From Cephalopachus bancanus (lineage: Eukaryota; Chordata; Mammalia; Primates; Tarsiidae), in the NCBI GenBank assembly GCA_027257055.1, contig JAPVLO010000401.1, positions 62,001 to 126,000 of the forward strand: DNA of 64,000 nt. Reading direction: 5' to 3'. The notes under the pieces are model-generated. The model saw only the letters and a list, made by a program, of their open reading frames with translations. It was not told the origin of the DNA and did not search any database. The position numbers and the translations under genes are program-made. Of this stretch, positions 1-11,060 are shown piece by piece (position 1 is the first letter of the stretch; each line of letters opens with the position of its first letter).

Positions 1-79
1 AAACCCGCGGGCTCAGGCAATCCACTCACCTCAGCCTCCCAAAGGCGCGGGATTACAGGCTGAGCCACCGAGCCCGGCT
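1..79 (-). repeat. Alu, 5' end portion, cut by window edge
   Basis: Reverse complement of the lineage Alu 5' end: GCCGGGCTCGGTGGCTCAG, then a GCGCGGGATTACAGG-type block. The rest lies outside the window. The unbroken CpGs mark it as fairly young. Confidence 0.95.
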
Positions 80-105
80 TTAGTATATTTTTTAAAAAGT
101 TAAAT

Positions 106-380
106 CAGCTGGGTGTGGTAGCTTACCCCTGTAATCCCTGTACTTTGGGAGACAGAGGCAATAGGATTTGGAACTGAGGGGTTTGAGAACAGTCTGGGCA
201 TCATGACAAGACCTCGCCTTTACAATAAAAAAATTAGCCGGGTGTGGTGGTGGGTGCCTACAGTTCCAGCTACTTGGAAGGCTGAGGCGGAAGAAGGTGG
301 AGGCTGCAGTGGCCATGATTGTGCCACTGCACTCCAGCCTGGGTGACGGAGTGTGACTTCAACTCAAAAAAAAGAAAAAG
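106..380 (+). repeat. Alu, diverged, full length
   Basis: Starts CAGCTGGGTGTGGTAGCTTA, has the linker AATAAAAAAATTAGCC and ends AACTCAAAAAAAAGAAAAAG. Most CpGs have decayed, so it is an older copy. Confidence 0.9.
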
Positions 381-978
381 TTATATGTCACTTGACTTTT
401 TGAGAGAAGCAGTACATTTGGGGAAAATAGAAAATATTTTTCTATTCTAAAAAATACAGAGTATATTTCATAAAAGGATAAGAATTTTCTTGGGAAATTT
501 TCTGTGTACATAGTTTTCATTTTAAGATTCCTTAAGGAATCCTGTGACCTGATTGGGGTAGCACATCTTGTAATTCTAACACTACAGCCTTAGTATACAT
601 TTGCTGGGAGTTTTTTTTGTTTGCTTGTTTTTTGGAAGGCCGGAGTACTTTTTTCATTTCTAATGGTTATGAGGCCCTGTAGCCTTAAAACGTAGTAATG
701 AAATGTTGTATTTTTGTTTTTTATCTTAAAAGAAAGTTTCAGATGTTTATCTTGAATCAAGCTTGTATGGTGTAACACATGGTTCTGTTAATCTGAAAAT
801 TAAAAAGGACTTGTAAGTGGGTTAGAGCAGGAATTGCAACCCAGATTTTTTTTCTAGGTCATCATTTTTTCCACTGTACCCAGCTGCTCACAGTGTGAGA
901 TCATGAGTACCTTGTACTGCCACTGTAAGGTTGCATCTGGAATTTCTGCCACTGCCAGTCCCTAGTGTGATTATGCAT
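381..978. other. AT-rich sequence, nothing recognised
   Basis: No repeat family, splice-bounded frame or RNA gene is visible. Short T-runs near 611 and 848 are the only structure seen. Confidence 0.5.
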
Positions 979-1143
979 GACCTTCCAAGTAGCCGCAACT
1001 ACATGCGTGCGCTACCATGCATTTTTTAATTTATTGTAGGGATGAGGTCTCACCAAGTTGCCCGGGCTGGTCTCGAACCCGTGGGTCCAGGAAGCCTCGC
1101 CTCGGCCTTCCAAATTGCTGGGATTACAGACTTGAGCCACCGC
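979..1143 (-). repeat. Alu fragment
   Basis: Begins in the right monomer (CCTTCCAAGTAGC) and runs through the TTTATTGTAGGGATGAGG linker to the 5' end. The 3' half is missing or too diverged to see. Confidence 0.85.
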
Positions 1144-1383
1144 TTTTTTTCCAAAAAGCGTTTTTAGGAGAGGGTGTATAGCCAGGGAATAGTGATAGAT
1201 TGTGAAATCATGAGAGTTTATTCTTAAGAGCTAGACATAGTGCAGGTAGTTTAGTATGGACATCAATGAGCATTGCAGAAGAATGCATCATGAAGTTTCC
1301 AGATTATGTCCTCTTGAATTTCATAAATTAAAAAAGCCTAGTTGGCTATCTTTTTAATGCCCGCATAGTAAACGTGGTTAGTT

Positions 1384-1633
1384 GGAGTGCAGTGGCATGA
1401 CTATGGCTCACTGCAGCCTCGACTTTCTGGCCTCAGAAAGTCCTACCTCAGCCTCCTGATAGCTGGGACTACAGGCTTACACCACCACACTCTGCTCATT
1501 AAAACAAATTTTTTTTTTGTAGAGATGAAGACTTGCTATGTTGCCCGAGCTGGTCTTGAACTCCTTAGCTCAAAGAAAGCCTCCTGTATCAACCTCCCAA
1601 AGTGTTAGGATTACAGGCACACCTGAGCTGATT
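1384..1633 (-). repeat. Alu, old
   Basis: Contains GGAGTGCAGTGGCATGACTA and CCCAAAGTGTTAGGATTACAGG. It has no T-run at its left edge, so the A-tail is missing. Confidence 0.85.
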
Positions 1634-2170
1634 TATTTTTTAAATGTCATTTCAGAAGTCAAGAGTTTTTCAAAATTTGACCTAGACATCAATAGTATTT
1701 TTAAATTACTTTTTATGTTATTAAGTTATTGGGCAAAATTGAATAAATTAATAGTGCAGAAATAAGAATAAAAGTGAAAAATAGCAGTAAAAATTAGTAT
1801 AGAAAATGGGATAAGAGTGAAAGTCAAATTGTAACTGTATAATAAATAGGAATAAAAGTGAAACCATAGTTTCGTGGTCAGATTATTTTGTTGAATTTAT
1901 CCCAAACTTTTTTTCTTGTGCTTATTCAGATTGCTACACAGTTACATGATTTGGCCTTTTTTACTCAGGATATTCATTAGCTCTTTCTTAGTCTTTTTTT
2001 TTTTTTTTTAAATAGCAAGGTATAAATACCTTGCCATAAAAGGCTATTTGTATTTGAAGTAAGTACTGGAGACACTAAAAACCATCTGAACTCTTCTGAC
2101 TTTAGATTGCTGTGTGAGAGTTGCTAGCTAAATAAAAAGACGTCTTGTTCTGGGGTGTGGTTGAGCAGCA
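1634..2170. other. AT-rich sequence, nothing recognised
   Basis: The motif GAATAAAAGTGAAA occurs twice (about 1767 and 1851), a weak local duplication. No gene or repeat family recognised. Confidence 0.4.
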
Positions 2171-2191
2171 TTAAAGACACTAATTTTTCTC

Positions 2192-2476
2192 TTTTTTTTG
2201 AGTTGGGGTCTCACTCTGTCGCCCAGAATGGAGTGCAGTGGCCGCTCCCGGCCACTGCAGCCTCGACCTGCTGGGCTCCGGCGATCCTTCGCCTCAGCCT
2301 TCCAAGTAGATGGAACTACAGGTGCGCGCTACCACGCCTGGCTAATTTTTGATTTATTGTAGAGATGAGGTTTTGCCAAGTTGCCCAGGTGGGTCTCAAA
2401 CCCGTGGGCTCAGGCAATCCACTTACCTCGGCCTCCCAAGGCGTGGGATTGCAGGCTGAGCCACCGAGCCCGGCTT
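2192..2476 (-). repeat. Alu, full length
   Basis: T-run then GAGTTGGGGTCTCACTCTGTCG through CCGAGCCCGGC. TSDs are visible: TTAAAGACACTAATTT on the left, TTAAGGACACTATTT on the right. Confidence 0.95.
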
Positions 2477-2527
2477 AAGGACACTATTTAAAACTTTCTT
2501 TTTTAAATAAATAAATGAATTATTAAC

Positions 2528-2806
2528 ATGTTGTGGCTCATTTCTATAATCCCAGCACCTTGGGAGGCCCAGCCAGGAGGATTGCTTGAGCCCAGGAGTT
2601 TTGAGACCAGTCTTGCAACATAGCGAGACCCTGTACCTATCAAAAATTGGCCAGGCATGATGCATGCCTGTAGTCCCAGCTACTTAGGAGACTGAGGGCA
2701 GAAGTGTCGCCTGAGTCCAGGAGGTAGAGGCTACAGTGAGCCATGATTATGCCACTGCATTCCAGCTTGGGTTACAGAGTGAGACTCTTCAAAAAAAAAA
2801 AAAAAG
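2528..2806 (+). repeat. Alu, old, full length
   Basis: Runs from TTGTGGCTCATTTCTATAAT to an A-tail at about 2790-2806. It has GGGAGGCCC/GGAGGATTGCTTGAG, an older Alu state than the young elements here. Confidence 0.9.
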
Positions 2807-3002
2807 ACAAAAAAATGTTTTTGTTTAATCAGTTATGTATACCAGTTTTTAAGGTAGTCGTGTGGCTTAGGATGAATGTCTTTGTAGTTCCATATATGGG
2901 AGATGTTGGCACAAGTATCTCTAGGAAAGAAATTTGTTATTGTACTAGCTGTTAGTAAATGAACTTTAAAAAATAAAGATCATACCGATAGAAAGCAAAA
3001 TC

Positions 3003-3288
3003 TGGCCAGGAGCAGTGTCTCATACCTCTAATCCCAGCACTTTGGGAGGCTGAAATTGGAAGATAACTGAGGCCAGGGTTTCAAGACCATCCTGAGCAAC
3101 ATAGATCCAGTCTTTACAAAATATAAGATATCTGGAGGTGTTGACACACTTGTAGTCCCAGCTACTCAGGAGACAGAGGTGGGAGGATCACTTGAGCTGA
3201 AGCCAGAAATCCAAGGTTAAAGTGAACTATGATCGCCCCTTTTCACTTTAGCCTGGGTGACAGAGTAAGACCCTGTTTCTTTAAAAAA
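3003..3288 (+). repeat. Alu, old, full length
   Basis: GGCCAGGAGCAGTGTCTCAT through GAGTAAGACCCTGTTTCTTT. Strongly diverged. Confidence 0.88.
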
Positions 3289-4015
3289 GTGCAAAATCTT
3301 AGAAGACTTCCCAAAAAGGGAACCTTCAAACTTTATCCAAATAGGATGAAGTGAAATATGCATAGAAAATGTACCCATTCTATTATCAAGCATCTGCAAA
3401 GTGCAAGCGTGCTGCTCTGGGTACTGTGGATTTGGCAGTGAGCAAAGCATTCTTGATCTTGTGGACTTGAGAACTGTGTACCCAGATGGGAGAAGATGGG
3501 CAATACGCAAAGGAGTAAAATGTGGAGAGGAGTAAATGCTGTGAAGGACAGTATGGAGGGGAGGGCAAGGGAGTGAACTTGTGATGGAACTGAAGTCGGT
3601 AGGTGGTAAGCCCTTGAGCAAAGCCCTGAAGGTGCTGGGCGAGATTCCATGGGGGTATTGGAGGAAAGAGTCCTCGCCGAAACAGCCAGTATGCAGACTT
3701 AAGAGCACGTGCTAAAATATGTATTAGGTTCTTATACCGTCCCAAGCATGATTCTGGGTGCTGGAGGTGCTGCGTTAAGCAAAAGGTTAAAAAGTTATCC
3801 CACATTTTTGGAGCTTAGCATTTTGTCATGCACGGTGTGTTGTAAGGCCGAGGTTGACATGAAAATACTGGATCTTTGGGGATGGAAAGCCATTGAAAGG
3901 TTTTGAGCGTAGAAAGGTTATGATATGAATTATGTTTTAAAAGGACCACTGAAGACTTAACTATGTAGGAGCAGAAGCAGGAACAGCAGTTAAAAGGCTA
4001 TTTAAAAATAGCTTG

Positions 4016-4310
4016 AGCCGGGCTCGGTGGCTCAGCCTGTAATCCCGCGCCTTTGGGAGGCTGAGGTGAGTGGATTGCCTGAGCCCGTGGGTTCGAGACC
4101 CGCCTGGGCAGCGAGACCTCATCTCTACAATAAATCAAAAAATCAGCCGGGCGTGGTCGCGCATGCCTGTAACTCCGGCTACTCCGAAGACTGAGGCGGA
4201 AGGATCGCCGGAGCCCAGCAGGTTGAGGCTGCGGTGGCCGGGAGCGGCCACTGCACTCCCGTCTGGGCGACAGAGTGAGACTCCAACTCAAAAAATAATA
4301 ATAATAATAA
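4016..4310 (+). repeat. Alu, young subfamily (5-bp deletion class)
   Basis: Near-consensus: AGCCGGGCTCGGTGGCTCAG, B box GGTTCGAGACC, GGGCAGCGAGACCTC (lacking the ACTTG found in other copies) and an A-tail that became (AAT)n. TSD ATAGCTTGA on both sides. Confidence 0.97.
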
Positions 4311-4358
4311 TAGCTTGAACCAGAATGATAGTAACAAGTACTCTGAAAAACAAAGTCC

Positions 4359-4642
4359 TTTTTTTTTGAGTTGGAGTCTCACTCTAGCCCAGACTGGAGT
4401 GCAGTGGTCAAGCCAGCCACCGCAGCCTCAACCTGCTGGGCTATGGTGATCCTTCCACCTCAGCCTTCCAAGTAGCTGGAACTACAGGCGCGCGCTACCA
4501 TGCCCGGCTAATTTTTGGTTTATTGTAGAGACGAGGTCTCGCCAAGTTGCCTGGGTGGGTCTCGAACCTGTGGGCTCAGGCAATCCACTCTCCTCGGCCT
4601 CCCAAAGTGCTGGGATTACAGGCTGAGCCACCGAACCTGGCC
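4359..4642 (-). repeat. Alu, full length
   Basis: TTTTTTTTGAGTTGGAGTCTC through CCGAACCTGGCC. The undeleted CCAAGTTGCC form. Confidence 0.95.
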
Positions 4643-4999
4643 ATAAGGTCCTTTTTTAAAGTGGTTGGAATTTGGATATTCACTTGAAGGTGAATTTGTT
4701 GACAGTGTGGCTCCAGTATGAGAGAGTCAGGGTTGACTCCAAGGTTTTTGACTTAAATTACTGGCAGGATAGAAATGCTGTGAAACAGTGATGGGGAGGA
4801 CTAGTGTGTACAGGGCCCGGGGAGAGATGACTCGAGGTATTATACGCTCAGAACATTTTTCATTTGGGATGCTTGCTAGGCATCCAGGGAAGTGGGTGGG
4901 AGCGTCATGAGTCAGAGAGGGATGTGTAGTGGAAATGACACCAGGTAGAAGACTGAGGATGTAACTGATGTTTTTTGAAATCTGTGTTGTTATACATCC

Positions 5000-5345
5000 A
5001 TAAAGGTAAGTTTATAGTTTTGCCTCCAGTGAAGAGTTCATTAATTGCTTACGATTCTGGGCCTGAGGAAGAACAGGACCCTGGGCACTTGTTGAATAAG
5101 CAGCAGACAGCAGGAGTTTGACTAAGACCTAGTAGAAATACAATTTTTGATAGACTTAACAAAATGGTGGTGGGAATGATTGGTCCATGATTCAAGTTGC
5201 TGAAAAACTTCAAGAACAGAAGGACAACTGCTTGACCTTTATTTCTTGTGTACCAAACACAAATTTAAATCAACTATCCTGAGTCCTTTCCAGAATAAAG
5301 TAAGATAAGTAGTCATTACCATTGTCACTTGGAATCATAGGACTA
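5000..5345. other. No recognised feature
   Basis: Mixed-composition DNA between an L2 remnant and a MIR. It may be further decayed L2; I cannot align it. Confidence 0.4.
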
Positions 5346-5490
5346 GTGAATATTTATCAGACACCAAGTGCCAGACCTTAGAGACATTAACTTCTTTAAT
5401 CCTCATGGAAACTTTGTGAGACTGGTATTGTCCCAGTTTTATGGTGGAGGAAACAAGCACAGAAGGGTAAGGTTCCTGAGATTATGTCTG
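5346..5490 (-). repeat. MIR
   Basis: CCAAGTGCCAGACC, TCTTTAATCCTCATGGAAAC and GGTGGAGGAAACAAGCACAG follow the reverse complement of the MIR 3' half. The 98-aa frame over it (5368-5664) is therefore not a gene. Confidence 0.7.
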
Positions 5491-5664
5491 GAAAAGTCTC
5501 TAGAATTTGCTAATGATATCCCAGAGGAAGTGCCATTCAAACTTCCTGTAGAAAGACAAGGTGAAATTTGCAAGAAAAAGAGTTTACTCCAATTTTGTAA
5601 ATACTTAGCACCTAGTTTTAGTGCTGTACTTTCCAGATTTGGGCACAGGGAGATATTAGCATAA

Positions 5665-5955
5665 TTTTTTTTTTTTTTTTTGAGCGAGTCTCACTCTGTC
5701 GCCCAGACTGGAGTGCAGTGGCCGCTCCCGGCCACCGCAGCCTCGACCTACTGGGCTCCGGCGATCCTTCCGCCTCAGCCTTCCGAGTAGCCGGAATTAC
5801 AGGCATGCGCTACCACGTCCGGCTAATTTTTTTATTTTATTGTAGAGACGAGGTCTTGCCTGCCCAGGCGGGTCTCGAACCCGTGGGCTTGGGCAATCCA
5901 CTCACCTCAGCCTCCCAAAGGCGCGGGATTACAGGCTGAGCCACCAAGCCCAGCT
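5665..5955 (-). repeat. Alu, young subfamily, full length
   Basis: Carries AGCCGGAATTACAGG and a shortened CTTGCCTGCCCAGG block (deletion class). TSD TAGCATAATTTT on both flanks. Confidence 0.96.
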
Positions 5956-6072
5956 AGCATAATTTTGTACAGTGTGAAGTACCAGGTTGGAGGTATGCCT
6001 GGAACAATGTGGAAGCACAGAGAGCACTCGACCCAGCTCTGGAGTATGAGGACAGGCTCCTCAGAGGCCACC

Positions 6073-6384
6073 TTTTTTTGGGGGGGTGACGGAGCTTGCC
6101 CTGTTACTCAGGCTGGAGTGCAGTGGTGTGATCCTAGCTCGCTGCACTCTCAAACTTCTGAACTCAAGCAGTCTCCCCCGCAGCCTCCCAAGTAACTGGG
6201 ACTATAGGCATGTACCATCACCCCCAGCTAATGTTTTAAATTGTTAAGTTTGTAGAGACGGGTAGTGCGGTGGGAGGGGGGTCTTGCCATGTTGTCCAGT
6301 CTGGTCTTGATTGCCTCAAGCGATCCTCTCACCTCAGCCTCCCAAAGTGCTGAGATTAAAGACGTGAGCCACCACTCCTGGCCA
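6073..6384 (-). repeat. Alu, old, full length
   Basis: TTTTTTTGGGGGGG tail variant, GGCTGGAGTGCAGTGG, and an insertion GGTAGTGCGGTGGGAGGGG in the left-monomer region near 6260. Confidence 0.88.
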
Positions 6385-7640
6385 GTAGCTTATACTTTAT
6401 GTGAAGACTGCCAGCTAGCAGGGGAACTGATGTGATTTGGTGACATGCATAGTAGGGTGGTGATAGGGAGACTAGTCCAAAAGCTGTTGCCTTGCCCTGC
6501 CTTGCTCTCTAGGGAGGGGAAAATGGAAAAAAGGAGTAAATCAGAGTTTTCAAAAACATTGTAAATTTTACATTTCCAAGACTTGAAAGTGTTAGAATTC
6601 ATTATAGGAGAAATTAATATTTTCTTTTTGTTTAGTTTGAAATCAGACATGTTACCTATTCAATTGGTTCAGACTTGCTTTTGGAGTATTGTGGGAGCTA
6701 CCTTACTGCTTTACCTTACTCAGGTAAGTGACCTTGGCTGGTGACCTTTCTAGCTATGTGTTGGTCTGATTGTACCAGGCATGTCTTCTTTTTATAAGGG
6801 ATGTAAGAGAGTACAATAAATTGCCCATTTTATCTTTGTGAGAAGTGAAACATCAAAAACATCCTTAAAATACTAAAAAATTATCTTGCCTTGATGGCGT
6901 GTCATGTTCAAACTGTGACAGAGACAAGTCCAGTCTACTTGTATTTCCATATGGGGGGAAGAAAAGCAGCCTCTTTAACATGGGACTTAGCCAAAAATTA
7001 TTTTTTCCCTCCAGCATTATGGCTTATGTTGTGACATTGTGCAAATTACGTAGAAACTTTGCAGCATAAGGTATATTTCCTGAAGTAGAGAATTACATTT
7101 GGCATGGAGAGATTAGTTGATATTTATTTTTTATAAGGAAATTTGAATGTGAGGCCTGTATTCCAAGCAGATTTAACAAATATAAAATAATTAAAATTTT
7201 ATCTTCCTTGCCAGAAAAAGGGGAAAAGGGAAAATACAGAAGTGAATTCTAATTAGTAACTAATATGTGTATACTAGGCATTGCTTGTGGCTGGAAATAC
7301 AGATCAGCAGGGCTGAGATGCTTCTAAAAGACACTTTCTAGGATTGTTTCTTCCACCCCTGGAGAATATATAAAAGTGGTCCTCTGCCTTTTTATCTCTC
7401 CTGCACCCCACTCCAAAAAGTTATCATAATCTAGCAAGATGAAATAATAATTTTAAAAAACAGGAAAAAATTTGAAGCAAGACATTAGCAGGGGAGAGTT
7501 TCACAAAATACATGCTCTTAAATTTTAGACATTTATCAATGGTTGGCCATAATTCTTTGGCTTTAAGTTAATTTATGAAGGAGCACAAAGAGAATGTTGT
7601 AAGATTCATGGCATTTGTAATAAATTGATTAAGCATTAAT
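6385..7640. other. Unique sequence with one candidate recursive splice site
   Basis: No repeat recognised across most of it. CTTTACCTTACTCAG followed by GTAAGTG around 6710-6729 is an abutting acceptor/donor pair; see the separate entry. Confidence 0.45.
6700..6730 (+). promoter_or_regulatory. Candidate recursive splice (zero-length exon) site
   Basis: A pyrimidine-rich tract (CTTACTGCTTTACCTTACT) leads into CAG directly followed by GTAAGTG. This is the shape of a recursive splice site used to remove long introns in steps. One match of this length in 64 kb can be chance, and I cannot show the window is intronic. Confidence 0.25.
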
Positions 7641-7850
7641 AATTAACTGGACAGTGGGCTAGGAAGATTTGCATATTCTTCACATTTAGTCCTTATAGTT
7701 AAGGTATGAAATGCAGGTTTTGCTACTTTTGTTTTACAGATGAGTTACTCAGGTAACTTGTCCAAGACCATACAGCCAGCAGTTTGAATCTGGAGTTTGA
7801 ACCAGTTCTTCTTGATTATAAACCCCGAGATCTTAACTATTGTGATATTT
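7640..7850 (-). repeat. MIR
   Basis: TTGTTTTACAGATGAGTTAC, GTAACTTGTCCAAGACCATA and CAGCCAGCAGTTTGAATCTG match the reversed MIR core. Confidence 0.85.
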
Positions 7851-7884
7851 TGATAAGTGGTTAATTTTTTGTTTTGTTTTGTTT

Positions 7885-8173
7885 TTTTGTTTTGAGTTGG
7901 AGTCTCACTCTGTCACCCAGACTGGAGTACAGTGGCACGCTCCTGGCCACCGCAGCCTCGACCTGCTGGGCTCCAGCGATCCTTCTGCCTCAGCCTTCCA
8001 AGTAGCTGGAATTACAGGCATGCTCTACCACGCACGGTTAATTTTTTGATTTATTGTAGAGATGAGATCTTGCCAAGTTGCCCAGCCGGGTCTCAAACTT
8101 GTGGGCTCAAGCAGTCCACTCACCTCAACCTCCCAGAGGCACGGGATTACAGGCTGAGCCACCGAGCCCGGCT
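7885..8173 (-). repeat. Alu, full length
   Basis: TTTTGAGTTGGAGTCTCACTC through CCGAGCCCGGC. Repeated TAGTGGTTAATT-type flanks (GTGGTTAATTTTT left, GTGGTTAATTATT right) are the TSD. Confidence 0.96.
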
Positions 8174-8478
8174 AGTGGTTAATTATTTGAATGTGTCTTG
8201 CAAGGTTGAGTTAAAAGAGTAAGCATCTTTAAAATAAAATATCTTAATTCGTGTCACAACCTCTTAACTAAGTTTTGTTCATCTCCTTGCATGCACATAA
8301 GTTCTTTCCAATTGTTATGCAACTGATTGCCTAGGGATTGAAATTGCTATTGGGTTATGACAAACAGCAAGATTGCAAAATAATTACAAATATTTTACCT
8401 TGACCTATTCCTTCTCTAATGCTCTTTCTTTATATAGATCTGAGTTTCTGATCCATATCATTTTCCTCTCTTTTAAAC
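8174..8478. other. No recognised feature
   Basis: Short AT-rich spacer between Alus; no motif that supports a call. Confidence 0.4.
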
Positions 8479-8637
8479 TTTTTTTTTTTTTTTGAGTAGG
8501 AATCTTACCCTGTTGCCCAACTGGAGTGTGGTGGCATGTTCACGGCCACCACAGCCTCGACCTGCTGGGTTCAGGTGATCCTTCTGCCTTAGCTTTCCAA
8601 GTAGCTGGAACAGGTGCGCACCACCACACCTGGCTAA

Positions 8638-8678
8638 ATTTATTTATTTATTTATTTATCTATTTATTTATTTATTTT
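8638..8678. repeat. (TTTA)n microsatellite
   Basis: About ten TTTA/TTTC-type units that grew from the A-tail of the inserted Alu at the outer Alu's linker. Confidence 0.9.
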
Positions 8679-8945
8679 TGAGTTGGGGTCTCACTTAGTC
8701 GCCCAGACTGGAGTGCAGTGGCCGTTCCCAGCCACCGCAGCCTCCATCTGCTGGGCTCTGGCGATCCTTCCGCCTCAGCTGGAATTACAGGCGTGCACTA
8801 CCACGCCTGGCTAATTTTTTGATTTATTGTAGAGATGGGGTCTCGCCAAGTTGCCCAGGCGGGTCTCGAACCCGCGGTCTCAGGCAATCCACTCACCTCG
8901 GCCTCCCAAGACGTGGGATTACAGGCTAAGCCACCGAGCCCGGCC
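8679..8945 (-). repeat. Alu inserted in the linker of another Alu
   Basis: TTGAGTTGGGGTCTCACTTAG through CCGAGCCCGGCC. It is short in the right monomer (CCGCCTCAGCTGGAATTACAGG lacks the usual CTTCCAAGTAG block). Confidence 0.92.
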
Positions 8946-9073
8946 AATTTTTTTATTTTTTATTGTAGAGATGAGGTCTTGCCAAGTTGCCTGGGCTGGT
9001 CTCAAACCCCTGGACTCAGAGAATCCTCTTGTTTCTGCCTCCCAAAGTGCTAGGATGAGCTACTGCACCCAGC

Positions 9074-9620
9074 TAAACTTCTTTTAATAGTGCTTGCAAG
9101 GCAGGTCTACTGGCAACAAATATCCTCAGGCTTTGTTTGAGAAAACATTTCTCCATAATTTTTGAAGGATAATTTTGCAGGATACAGGAATCTAAGTTGG
9201 TTTTTTTTTTCACTTAACACTTAAATATTTCACTCTACTCTCATATTTTCTGAAAAGTCTGATGTTATTATTTCCTTGCTGTTCTATATATACGGTGTTT
9301 ATTTTTCTTTTTTTCCCTCTAGCTTCTTTGAGGATTTTTTTTCTTTGATTTTTTTGCATTTTGGGTGTAATATGCCTGCTTGCACATTTTTGGCATTTCT
9401 CCTGCTTAGTATTCTCTGAACTTCCTGGATCTGTGGTTTGTTGTCTAGCATTAATTTTGGGAAATTCGGGTAACCCCTTCGGGTCCCCTCCTACTGTGGA
9501 AGTTTTTCTGTCCTCAATAAGTCCTGCTTTCTTCAAAAAAAAATTGGGAAATTCTGTTATTATTGCTTCAAATATTTTTTCTGTTCACATCTGAGAAGAA
9601 ACTGAAGTGCTCCAATAGTT
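9074..9620 (-). repeat. L1M fragment
   Basis: GCAAGGCAGGTCTACTGGCA, TTCCTGGATCTGTGGTTTG, TCTAGCATTAATTTTGGG and TTATTGCTTCAAATATTTTT follow the familiar antisense L1M 5'-region text. A 76-bp insert interrupts it at 9468. Confidence 0.75.
9468..9541 (+). mobile_element. Retroposed 3' end of a probable ERV transcript
   Basis: A foreign segment (GGGTCCCCTCCTACTGTGG..., CAATAAGTCCTGCTTTCTTC) ends in an A-run and is flanked by near-identical TSDs, AATTTTGGGAAATTC (9453-9467) and AATTGGGAAATTC (9542-9554). The wording resembles the R region of gammaretrovirus-like LTRs, with AATAAG about 16 bases before the A-tail. TSDs plus A-tail are seen; the ERV origin is inferred. Confidence 0.55.
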
Positions 9621-9741
9621 AAATTTTTACAATAGCAGCTGGATAACATACAGGGAAAAATGATGTTTTTATTTACAGCAGTGTCAGGATTTTCTGTTGT
9701 TTTTCTTAAGCCCTTTGTTTAAAAAAATATTAAAATAATTT

Positions 9742-10029
9742 TTTTTTTAGTCTGATACTTATTCTGTTGCTCAGGCCAGAGTGCAGTGACACGCTCACTA
9801 CCACCACAGCCTCAACCCGTTGGACTCAGGCAATCCTTCTGCCTCAGCTTTCCTAGTAGCTGGAACTACAGGTGCACGTCACCATGCCTAGATAATTTTT
9901 AAAATTTATTGTAGAGATGAGGTTTTGCCAAGTTACCCAGGCTGGTCTCGAACCCATGGGATCAGGCAATTCTCTCATCTTCGCCTCCCAAAGTGCTGGG
10001 ATTATAGGCGTGAACCACCATGACTGGCC
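9742..10029 (-). repeat. Alu, old, full length
   Basis: TTTTTTTTTTAGTCTGATACTT through CATGACTGGCC, with heavy CpG decay. Confidence 0.92.
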
Positions 10030-10430
10030 AGAGCTGAAAGCTTTGAGTACTTACTTGCTTATTTCCCTAGATTAAGTTCCTACAATGGGAATTACTTAAA
10101 GAGGAGAAACATTTTTTAGTTTTTGATGTGTTTTATTTGCTTTCTAGAAGTGGTATGTGACATTGTTTTTGAAATACCCTGAAATACCCCTTCCAACCCT
10201 GAATATTATCATAAAAGTGAAAAATTAGTAGGTATAAAAGGTTATTGTTTTAATTTATTTTATTACAACAGAGGCAGGGTATATTCTTATGCTTATTTGC
10301 CAGTTATTATTTATCTGTGTAAGTGTATTCTTTTTTCTCTCATATGTTGCAAATAGTATCTAACTTTTGTTGTTTTTATACAGATTTTTGATCAGATTCC
10401 AAGCTTTTTCATTATGGATCTTTTCTTTTT
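10030..10430. other. No recognised feature
   Basis: AT-rich DNA; GAAATACCC is doubled at about 10170-10190. No gene or family recognised. Confidence 0.4.
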
Positions 10431-10431
10431 C

Positions 10432-10714
10432 CTTTTTTTTTTTTTTTTTTTGAGTTGGAGTCTCACTCTGTCGCCCAGCCTGGAGTGCAGTGGCCGCTCC
10501 CGGCCACCGCAGCCTTGACCTGCTGGGCTCCGGCGATCCTTCCGAGTAGCTGGAACTACAGGTGCGCGCTACCACACCCGGCTAGTTTTTGATTTATTGT
10601 AGAGATGAGGTCTCACCAAGTTGCCCAGGTGGGTCTTGAACCCACAGGCTCAGGCAATCAACTCACCTCAGTCTCCCAAGGCGTGGGATTACAGGCTGAG
10701 CCACCGAGCCCGGC
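10432..10714 (-). repeat. Alu, full length, undeleted class
   Basis: T20 run, GAGTTGGAGTCTCACTCTGTCG through CCGAGCCCGGC. TSD TTCATTATGGATCTTT-type on both sides (10412 and 10715). Confidence 0.96.
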
Positions 10715-10799
10715 TCATTATGGATCTTTCCTTTGTTAATATGTAGAAGGTTATTTTCCATCCAGTATGAGAGTAGGCATTTTCTTCAGGTTATTTCTC

Positions 10800-11060
10800 T
10801 TCATTCTAAACAACAATTATGGACAATTTCAATCATATCCATAAATAGAGAGAAGAGTCTAATGAACCAGTGGTACCCGTCACCTAGCTTCAACAAGCAT
10901 CAATACTAGTCAGTCTTGTCCTATCTACATCTGCTCACCAGATTCTCCTTAGACAACCAGGGTACCATTTAATCTTGATATTTAGGCATGTATCTCTAAC
11001 AGATAAGGATTTCACTTTTTAAAGTCTAACCATGTACCATTGTCACTTGTAAAAAATTTA
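10800..11060 (-). repeat. Probable L1M 3' UTR remnant
   Basis: GTACCCGTCACCTAGCTTCA, ACAAGCATCAATAC and CCAGATTCTCC resemble the Mesozoic L1 3' UTR phrase on missing-end L1M copies. Strand and subfamily are uncertain. Confidence 0.45.

Larger units (their letters stand above)
3330..4990 (-). repeat. L2 LINE remnant, interrupted by two Alus
   Basis: From about 3860 the text follows the reverse complement of the L2 3' coding half: TTGAAAGGTTTTGAGC, AAAGGACCACTGAAGA, then GTTGACTCCAAGGTTTTTGAC after the Alus. The 3340-3850 part (GGTGCTGGAGGTGCTGCGTTA) looks like the neighbouring 3' portion. Alus at 4016-4310 and 4359-4642 split it. Open frames here (for example minus 3217-3708) are in repeat, not genes. 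Family call is from memory. Confidence 0.65.
8479..9073 (-). repeat. Alu split by a second Alu and a (TTTA)n tract
   Basis: The outer Alu's right part is 8479-8637 and its left part resumes at 8946-9073 (TTATTGTAGAGATGAGGTCT...GCACCCAGC). Between them lie the tetranucleotide run and a complete younger Alu. Confidence 0.85.

Noticed and set aside
3217..3708. 163-aa minus-strand frame and two overlapping frames
   Set aside because: Lies in Alu plus an L2-like remnant, and three frames are open at once, which points to low stop density and not to coding.
4090..4105. GGTTCGAGACCC resembling a tRNA T-loop/B box
   Set aside because: It is the internal Pol III B box of Alu; no cloverleaf can be built around it.
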